NCBI GenBank assembly: GCA_015065365.1 | Contig: SVQL01000006.1 | Coordinates: 1 to 37,174 of the forward strand | DNA from: Oscillospiraceae bacterium | GTDB lineage: Bacteria > Bacillota > Clostridia > Oscillospirales > CAG-272 | Reading direction: 5' to 3' | Length of the DNA: 37,174 bases | Part shown: positions 31,868 to 37,174 of the stretch, in pieces | Numbering within the stretch: position 1 is the stretch's first letter | How the letters are laid out: each line of letters starts with the position of its first letter | Translations under genes and position numbers: made by a program | The notes under the pieces: model-generated | Told to the model about the DNA's origin: nothing | What the model saw: only the letters and a program-made list of their open reading frames with translations | Database searches by the model: none

Positions 31868-33559
31868 TTGAAAATAACATATAACAAACTAAAAAAGGTA
31901 GCATTTGCCGCATTGGCGCTTCCGTCTATCATTTTTGTATTGGGCTTTTTGAGGTGGTATATCGGTATTCCGATTGCACTTTTAATAACAACTGCATATA
32001 TATTCGCTCTGCGTAATACCAAGACAGAAATGGCATCTGACAAAGAAGAAAAAAGCATCACTGTTCCCATCTGGTCTATCTTGGCAATATTTGGGATATC
32101 TATCGCATGGTGCTATTTCGGTGGCCTAGGCAATCTCTGGTATCAGAGCGACGACTGGTCTGCGCGAAACGCAATTTTTCGTGATTTGATCTCCCACGAT
32201 TGGCCTGTAATATACGCGTCAAAGAACTCGGCTCTTGTTTATTATATCGGCTTTTGGTTGCCCCCGGCACTCATAGGAAAGGGAGTTTTCTCCGTCTTTG
32301 GAAATCTTAATGCTGCATTTTTCGTCGGGAATATTTTTTTATGGCTTTGGTCGGCATTTTGTATCGTAATTGCTTTTCTTCTAACGGCATTATTCATAAA
32401 TGCAAACAATAAGAAAAGGCTTTTTATTGCTATGTCTGTATTTGTACTTTTCAGCGGACTTGACATAGTCGGCTCACTGTATAATCTTTTAGTTAAGGAT
32501 ATAGGCATAGGAAATCACATAGAATGGTGGTCAACCTATTATCAGTTCAGCTCTATGACTACCATGCTGTTCTGGGTTTTCAACCAATCAATTATGACGT
32601 GGCTCACCGTTGCATGCTTTATAAACGAAAAAACAACCAGAAACTATGCATTTCTCGTTGTTCTCTGTGCCGCAGGAGGGCCAATTCCCTGCGTCGGTAT
32701 CGCGGTATACATGGTTGGATTCGCACTCTGTAAGCTTTATAAGGCAATCCGCGCAAAAGAAGCAAAGCGCTTTTGGTTAGACGTGTTCACGCCTCAGAAT
32801 TTAATTCCGACGCTTACGGTTTTCCCCGTATATTTCTTATACTACAAAACAAATCTCGCCGTTAACGTCGGAAAAGAAATTCAAACCGTAAGACAAGCAG
32901 TAGACGTAAGGGCTGTCGTAGTTTTGGCAATTACCCTGTGCGCCGTAGCTGCGATGACCTTTATTTGCAAAAAGCAGAAAAAGACTTGGGGCGAATGGCT
33001 GTCGTTAGCCATAATAAACGCAATTTTCCTAGTTGCGGTTATTTGCGAGCCGTCTATACGTATAAACTACGTCTTTGCAATTTTGCTTGAAGGCATTATC
33101 TTTCTTATTCCGTTGTGGCACGCGTACAAACGCTCGCCTATTTTCCACACAACGCTGTTTCTTATTATGCTTTCGCCGACTATTCGCATCGGCACAGCCG
33201 GCGACTTTTGTATGAGAGCGTCAATTCCCGCTATATTCGTACTCATGGCATTGTGCTTACAGTATCTGTTCAATAATTCCGCAAAAATATTTACGCGTGT
33301 CAATAAAAACCGCTCAATGCTGATTACCAAAATATCTTGTTGGGCGCTTGTTATATGTATCAGCATAGGAGCTGTTACCCCGTTTATTGAATTCAAACGA
33401 GGCTTTGGCGAAGTCATAAGCAACAAAAGCATCGTTTTAGTAAATGACTCGACATACACCTTCGATCAAATATTCTACGGTAACCGAAAAAATCTGGATC
33501 GAAACTTTATTGCCGAAAACTATAATGAAACTTTCTTCTTCCGCTATTTGGCAAAATAG
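31868..33559 (+). CDS. Polytopic membrane protein of the surface glycan locus
   Basis: A 563-residue integral membrane protein with about 12 hydrophobic segments and a large extracytoplasmic loop after the second or third helix (YFGGLGNLWYQSDDWSARN). An acidic pair early in a loop (SDDWS) is reminiscent of GT-C transferases or polysaccharide polymerases, but I cannot assign a family. The TTG start at 31868 follows AGGTGG. It is ten bases ahead of the GT2 gene and in an operon with glf, so a role in transferring or polymerising galactofuranose-containing glycan is the best guess. Confidence 0.7.
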   Translation: MKITYNKLKKVAFAALALPSIIFVLGFLRWYIGIPIALLITTAYIFALRNTKTEMASDKEEKSITVPIWSILAIFGISIAWCYFGGLGNLWYQSDDWSARNAIFRDLISHDWPVIYASKNSALVYYIGFWLPPALIGKGVFSVFGNLNAAFFVGNIFLWLWSAFCIVIAFLLTALFINANNKKRLFIAMSVFVLFSGLDIVGSLYNLLVKDIGIGNHIEWWSTYYQFSSMTTMLFWVFNQSIMTWLTVACFINEKTTRNYAFLVVLCAAGGPIPCVGIAVYMVGFALCKLYKAIRAKEAKRFWLDVFTPQNLIPTLTVFPVYFLYYKTNLAVNVGKEIQTVRQAVDVRAVVVLAITLCAVAAMTFICKKQKKTWGEWLSLAIINAIFLVAVICEPSIRINYVFAILLEGIIFLIPLWHAYKRSPIFHTTLFLIMLSPTIRIGTAGDFCMRASIPAIFVLMALCLQYLFNNSAKIFTRVNKNRSMLITKISCWALVICISIGAVTPFIEFKRGFGEVISNKSIVLVNDSTYTFDQIFYGNRKNLDRNFIAENYNETFFFRYLAK

Positions 33560-33569
33560 GAGGTAACGC

Positions 33570-34487
33570 ATGGATATTTGTGTCCTGTTGGTAACATTTA
33601 ACAGAAAAGCCGATCTTGAAAAAACGCTATCACTTTATGAAAGTCAATCATACAAGCCAAGGGCAATTATAGTAGTCGACAATCACAGCACGGACGGCAC
33701 GGGCGAGATGCTCGCAGAGTGGTCCCGCCACGAAAGCGATATTAAGCACATAGTAGTTTCCATGTCCGAAAACGTAGGCGGAAGCGGCGGATTTTACGCA
33801 GGTATGGAGCATGCGCTCGGACTCGACTATGAGTGGATATTCGTATCCGACGACGACGCTATGCCTCGCAATGATACTCTTGAAATAATATCACGCTTTG
33901 CTGATAAGCATCCCGAGCTTGTCGCACAGTGCTCCGCCTTGTGCGGCGCGGTGGATGCGGGCGGCCATTATGCGACAGGTCACAGAGCAAGAATAAATAA
34001 AAAAAGCATTATCGGTATGCTTGACAAGCCTGTATCTCCCGAAGAATACGAAAAAGAATTTTTCGAGGTGGACTTTTTCTCGTATATCGGTACGTGCATA
34101 CGAAAGTCCGCACTTGAAAAGGCAGGCTTGCCGCGCAAGGAATTTTTCATTTACAGCGATGATTTTGAACACGCCTTACGTGTCGGAAAGCAAGGAAAAA
34201 TGCTTTGTATTCCCTCTGCTGTGCTTTGCCATGCCGACAACAACCCTTATTCCAAGGAAGCAAGCTGGCGCGACTATTACGCCACGAGAAACGTGCTGAT
34301 AATGTACCGAGAGCATTTCGGCTCATTCGCCGCTTTTCGCAGAGGCTGCATGAGAAGATTTACTGCCTTGCGTTCGATAAATTCTTTGAAAATGAAGGTC
34401 ATAAGCACAGCAATAAAGGATGCTAAGAAGGGCGTTACGGGGCTTCACCCGATATATCGCCCGGGTTGGAATCCAACAAAAAAATAA
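33570..34487 (+). CDS. GT2 glycosyltransferase, GlfT-like
   Basis: A 305-residue inverting transferase. It has the N-terminal nucleotide-binding VLLVTFNRKADLEKTL, the motif NVGGSGGF (68-75) and the metal site SDDDAMP (93-99), followed by acceptor motifs YSDDFEHALR and the His in LCHADNN. The NVGGSGGF and DDD combination resembles mycobacterial galactofuranosyltransferases (GlfT). The neighbour glf makes UDP-galactofuranose, which supports that donor; rhamnosyl transfer is the main alternative. Confidence 0.85.
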   Translation: MDICVLLVTFNRKADLEKTLSLYESQSYKPRAIIVVDNHSTDGTGEMLAEWSRHESDIKHIVVSMSENVGGSGGFYAGMEHALGLDYEWIFVSDDDAMPRNDTLEIISRFADKHPELVAQCSALCGAVDAGGHYATGHRARINKKSIIGMLDKPVSPEEYEKEFFEVDFFSYIGTCIRKSALEKAGLPRKEFFIYSDDFEHALRVGKQGKMLCIPSAVLCHADNNPYSKEASWRDYYATRNVLIMYREHFGSFAAFRRGCMRRFTALRSINSLKMKVISTAIKDAKKGVTGLHPIYRPGWNPTKK

Positions 34488-34500
34488 CGGAGAGAATAAA

Positions 34501-35601
34501 ATGTACGATTATCTTATCGTCGGCGCAGGTCTTTACGGCGCAACCTTTGCTCAAATAATGACTGAGAGAGGCAAAAAATGCCTTGTTATAGACAAGCGCG
34601 ACCATATCGCCGGAAATATTTATACCAAAAAAGTTGAAGACATTGACGTTCACGTCTACGGCGCGCATATTTTCCACACGTCAAACGAGGACGTATGGAA
34701 TTACGTTAACCGTTTCGCTAAATTCAACAGATATACAAACGCCCCCGTTGCCAACTATAAGGGAGAGATATATAATCTCCCCTTCAACATGAACACCTTT
34801 AACAAAATGTGGGGTGTAATAACGCCTGCCGAGGCAATGGCAAAAATAGACGAGCAAAAGGCGGCGCGCAAGGTTGACGAGCCGAAAAATCTTGAGGAGC
34901 AAGCCATAAATCTTATCGGAACGGATATCTACGAAAAGCTTGTAAAGTGCTACACAGAAAAGCAGTGGGGCAGACCTTGTACCGAGCTGCCGCCCTTTAT
35001 AATCAAACGCCTTCCCGTCCGCTTTACGTACGACAACAACTATTTTAATGACCTTTATCAAGGAATACCCGTCGACGGATACACCTCTATGATAGAGCGT
35101 ATGCTTGACGGTGTTGAGGTAAGACTCGGAGTTGATTATCTCCAAAACAAAGCAGAGCTTTCAAGGCTTGCAAAAACAGTAGTTTATACCGGAACCGTTG
35201 ACTCGTACTTTGAGCATTGCTACGGAAATCTCGAATACAGAAACGTAAGCTTTGAGACCGAGATTCTTGACGTGGAGAATTATCAGGGCAACGCCGTAGT
35301 CAACTACACCGATAGCGAAACTCCCTATACCCGCATTATTGAGCACAAGCATTTCACCTTTGGCACACAGCCGAAAACCATCATAAGCAGAGAATATTCT
35401 GTGGAGTGGAAACCCGGCGATGAGCCTTATTACCCCGTAAATAACGAGAAAAACGGCGAGCTTTACGAAAAATACCGCAAGCTTGCAGAAAAAGAAGAAA
35501 ACGTTATTTTCGGTGGCCGTCTCGGCGAGTACCGTTATTACGACATGGACAAGGTAATACTTGCGGCATTTGAACAGATACAAAAGCTTAAACAACCGTA
35601 A
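34501..35601 (+). CDS. glf: UDP-galactopyranose mutase
   Basis: A 366-residue flavoenzyme that converts UDP-galactopyranose to UDP-galactofuranose. FAD-binding starts at MYDYLIVGAGLYGATFA; family signatures are VYGAHIFHTS, TNAPVANYKGEIYNLPFN, and YTGTVDSYF near the C-terminal third, with GGRLGEYRYYDMD at the end. The track begins at 34420 inside the GT2 gene; the ATG at 34501 follows GGAGAG and matches the family N-terminus. Length is typical. Confidence 0.96.
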   Translation: MYDYLIVGAGLYGATFAQIMTERGKKCLVIDKRDHIAGNIYTKKVEDIDVHVYGAHIFHTSNEDVWNYVNRFAKFNRYTNAPVANYKGEIYNLPFNMNTFNKMWGVITPAEAMAKIDEQKAARKVDEPKNLEEQAINLIGTDIYEKLVKCYTEKQWGRPCTELPPFIIKRLPVRFTYDNNYFNDLYQGIPVDGYTSMIERMLDGVEVRLGVDYLQNKAELSRLAKTVVYTGTVDSYFEHCYGNLEYRNVSFETEILDVENYQGNAVVNYTDSETPYTRIIEHKHFTFGTQPKTIISREYSVEWKPGDEPYYPVNNEKNGELYEKYRKLAEKEENVIFGGRLGEYRYYDMDKVILAAFEQIQKLKQP

Positions 35602-35630
35602 AGAGGCTGAGTCATTTAGATGCAGAAATC

Positions 35631-35680
35631 GTGATTTGCTTCTCGCCGACGTACAAAGGTACGGCAGAGAAGCAAATCGC
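35631..35680 (+). other. Long hairpin after glf
   Basis: GATTTGCTTCTC (35633-35644) pairs with GAGAAGCAAATC (35667-35678), extended inward by GCCG/CGGC and GTAC/GTAC. There is no T-run, so it is not a classic terminator; it may stabilise the mRNA 3' end or be a repeat remnant. Confidence 0.6.
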
Positions 35681-35735
35681 GCCTTTAAAACACACATAAA
35701 AATGGAATTTGAGAGATTTTCTCGAAAATTCCTAC

Positions 35736-35790
35736 AAAAAAGCAGCTTTCTACTATGTTTTGACATAGAAAAAACTGCTTTTTTGTTTTT
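35736..35790 (+). terminator. Terminator of glf operon
   Basis: AAAAAAGCAG pairs with CTGCTTTTTT, with CTATGT/ACATAG inside, followed by GTTTTTATT. Confidence 0.88.
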
Positions 35791-35831
35791 ATTGTGAAAC
35801 GAAAACCACCAGCAGTGTGAAATGGTAAAAT

Positions 35832-35870
35832 AAAGGTAGACACATAGAAAACCACTATGTATCTACCTTT
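35832..35870 (+). terminator. Hairpin inside IS left end
   Basis: AAAGGTAGA-c-ACATAG pairs with CTATGT-a-TCTACCTTT (15 pairs, one mismatch), then TTATT. Read from outside it is terminator-like and would limit transcription entering the transposase genes from neighbours. A TATAAT lies just after it at 35880-35885. Confidence 0.65.
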
Positions 35871-35916
35871 TTATTATGGTATAATAAAAGAAAACAAAAG
35901 AAAAAGGAGAAATAAA

Positions 35917-36282
35917 ATGAAAAAAGGACAAAAGAAGCGAATATGGACGAAAGAAGAAAAGTTAAAAATAATAAAGAGATATTCAGAAGAGCATTTATCT
36001 GCAAGAGAACTCGGTAAGATATATAATGCGGATCATAGCATGATCTGTAGATGGATCCGAGAGTACGCGGTTAAAGGTGAAGTTGCCTTTGAGGAAGTAA
36101 AAAGAAGCGGAAACAAATATGCAGCGTTACACACAAGCAAAAACATATCCGAAGCTGAACGGTTAAAGTTAGAAATAGCCAAACTGCGAGTAGAAAACGA
36201 AAGATTAAAAAAAGGGTACGTAGTGAAAGGAGTTGGTGCAAACAAGGAGTTCGTTACCATAAAAGATGTGAATACGAAATAA
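35917..36282 (+). CDS. IS3-family transposase OrfA
   Basis: A 121-residue DNA-binding subunit. The N-terminal helix-turn-helix is EHLSARELGKIYNADHSMICRWIREY and a C-terminal leucine-zipper-like helix (SEAERLKLEIAKLRVENERLKK) allows multimers. The ATG at 35917 after AAGGAG is preferred to the track start at 35857, which lies in the IS end hairpin. A slippery A-AAA-AAA stretch at 36207-36213 lies near its 3' end, within the overlap with the OrfB frame. Confidence 0.9.
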   Translation: MKKGQKKRIWTKEEKLKIIKRYSEEHLSARELGKIYNADHSMICRWIREYAVKGEVAFEEVKRSGNKYAALHTSKNISEAERLKLEIAKLRVENERLKKGYVVKGVGANKEFVTIKDVNTK

Positions 36283-36329
36283 TATATCTCTTAAAAGATA
36301 ATTACAGTGTAAAATATCTTTGCGAGATT

Positions 36330-37133
36330 ATGTCGGTTAATAGATCGGGATATTACAAATGGTTAGCTCGTAAGGATAAGCCAAACCGCTATGAACAGGA
36401 TAGAATATTGCTAACAAAACTGCTGGCGGAACAACACCAAAAGCATAAGTCCAAAGGGTATCATTATCTTGCAAATATTGTAAGAAAAAATACCGGTTGG
36501 TTATTTTCAGATAATCTTGCACACAAATGTTGTAAATTTGCCGGAATACGTTCGAAAACCAAACGAGGATATAGGGCAAGTAAAGGAGAGGAAAGCGTAA
36601 AATTTCCAAACAAGGTAAAAGGTAAATGGATGGCAACAAGACCTCTTGAAATTGTAGTATCAGATATGACGTGTATATTCCATCGAGGCGTTCGATGGGA
36701 GTGGACGTATATATTAGATACATACAACAATGAAATTATAGCAAGCTCGGTAACAAAAAACCAAAACAGTAACATTCCATATTATCAATGTCTTAAACAA
36801 CTTTTAGAAAGAGTAAAGGAGCAACCGCACCCAGTCATTTTGCACACCGACCAAGGTAGCGTTTACTCCTCAACAGGCTTTTATTTAGCCCATAAAGATT
36901 ATACCATAATTGAGCGCTCTATGTCAAGAGTAGGAACGCCAACAGATAATCCAATTATTGAATCTATCAACGGTTGGATAAAAGAAGAATTGAAACACGA
37001 CTTTGATTTGAAAAGTATCAAGTCATTTCCAGAGTTCATTGACAATTATGTATACTATTTTAACAACGAACGACTTTCTTCTAAATTGAACTACAAAACC
37101 CCTGTTCAATTTAGAATCGAACAGGGGTTTTAA
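36330..37133 (+). CDS. IS3-family transposase OrfB (DDE integrase)
   Basis: A 267-residue catalytic part counted from the first ATG. The frame is open further upstream (EYEIIYLLKDNYSVKYLCEIM-SVNRSGYYKW), back beyond 36201, and lies at -1 to OrfA, so an OrfAB fusion by frameshift is expected. The DDE residues are in VVSDMTCIF, LHTDQGSVYSS and NPIIESINGW. HKSKGYHYLANIV and the C-terminal YYFNNERLSSKLNYKTPVQ are typical. The gene looks intact, so the element may be active. Confidence 0.92.
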   Translation: MSVNRSGYYKWLARKDKPNRYEQDRILLTKLLAEQHQKHKSKGYHYLANIVRKNTGWLFSDNLAHKCCKFAGIRSKTKRGYRASKGEESVKFPNKVKGKWMATRPLEIVVSDMTCIFHRGVRWEWTYILDTYNNEIIASSVTKNQNSNIPYYQCLKQLLERVKEQPHPVILHTDQGSVYSSTGFYLAHKDYTIIERSMSRVGTPTDNPIIESINGWIKEELKHDFDLKSIKSFPEFIDNYVYYFNNERLSSKLNYKTPVQFRIEQGF

Positions 37134-37174
37134 TAATTTGTGGTTTTTGTGTCTACTTTCTATTGACAACTTCA

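Larger units (their letters stand above)
35818..37174 (+). mobile_element. IS3-family insertion sequence (IS150-like)
   Basis: About 1.36 kb. Imperfect terminal inverted repeats can be aligned by eye: left TGAAATGGTAAAATAAAG then GTAGACACA; right end read inward TGAAGTTGTCAATAGAAA then GTAGACACA, both continuing to AAACCAC. Inside are overlapping orfA and orfB in a -1 arrangement. The right end coincides with the last base of the window, so the target duplication cannot be checked. It inserted just after the glf terminator and disrupts no gene visible here. Confidence 0.88.

Overview
This window comes from an endospore-forming member of the Clostridia (Bacillota), most likely an uncultured gut lineage. 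The evidence is an intact SpoIVB sporulation protease, consensus sigma-A promoters with 17-base spacers, strong GGAGG ribosome-binding sites, formate-tetrahydrofolate ligase, the MEP isoprenoid enzymes IspD and IspF, small DUF378 and DUF6472-type proteins, and intergenic inverted-repeat elements of a kind common in Clostridia. The lineage is inferred from gene content; no species can be named.

Layout. 1-248: the end of a second, broken spoIVB-like gene abutting an 87-base palindromic element. 249-3786 (minus): a tight five-gene operon (SPFH/zinc-ribbon protein, four-helix membrane protein, two tiny proteins, zinc-ribbon/TPR/CFI-box protein). A small Xre-type regulator (3907-4149) is divergent from it, and the shared control region carries repeated TATAGCCCA-like boxes over a consensus promoter. 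4191-5327 (minus): spoIVB. 5593-10512: a MarR repressor with a perfect operator, a heterodimeric ABC exporter pair and a translationally coupled nuclease-like/winged-helix protein. 10622-16076: housekeeping genes fhs, tsaE, tsaB, rpiB, ispD, ispF, rpe. 16185-20978 (minus): GH38 alpha-mannosidase and GH2 glycosidase, an intracellular glycan-degradation pair. 21256-23301: uracil permease and upp (pyrimidine salvage). 23387-24169 (minus): DUF378 and YhcH-type proteins.

24358-25962 is the most unusual stretch. A tRNA-Ser(GGA) gene is followed by about 1 kb holding a tandem 184-base repeat (each copy has a terminator and an inverted copy of the tRNA 3' end), two families of inverted-repeat elements, several orphan hairpins, and a consensus promoter that starts exactly at a strongly structured RNA. 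That RNA ends in a UUCG-loop terminator just before a 58-residue protein with six cysteines. A third, shorter copy of the tRNA-end repeat lies at 25887-25940.

25963-30400 (minus): pyruvate kinase, CCA-adding enzyme, RuvX, a DUF6472-type 58-residue protein missing from the ORF track, and a DUF2974 lipase-like protein. 30565-35601: a cell-surface glycan locus with a GT8 transferase diverging from a polytopic membrane protein, a GlfT-like GT2 transferase and UDP-galactopyranose mutase, pointing to galactofuranose-containing surface polymer. 35818-37174: a complete or nearly complete IS3-family insertion sequence whose right end coincides with the window end. Its two ends, if joined in a circle with 3 bases between them, would form a good promoter.

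Most of the window is ordinary core genome. The best candidates for something undescribed are the structured RNA plus Cys-rich protein, the tRNA-Ser-derived repeat family, and the Xre-controlled SPFH/CFI-box operon.
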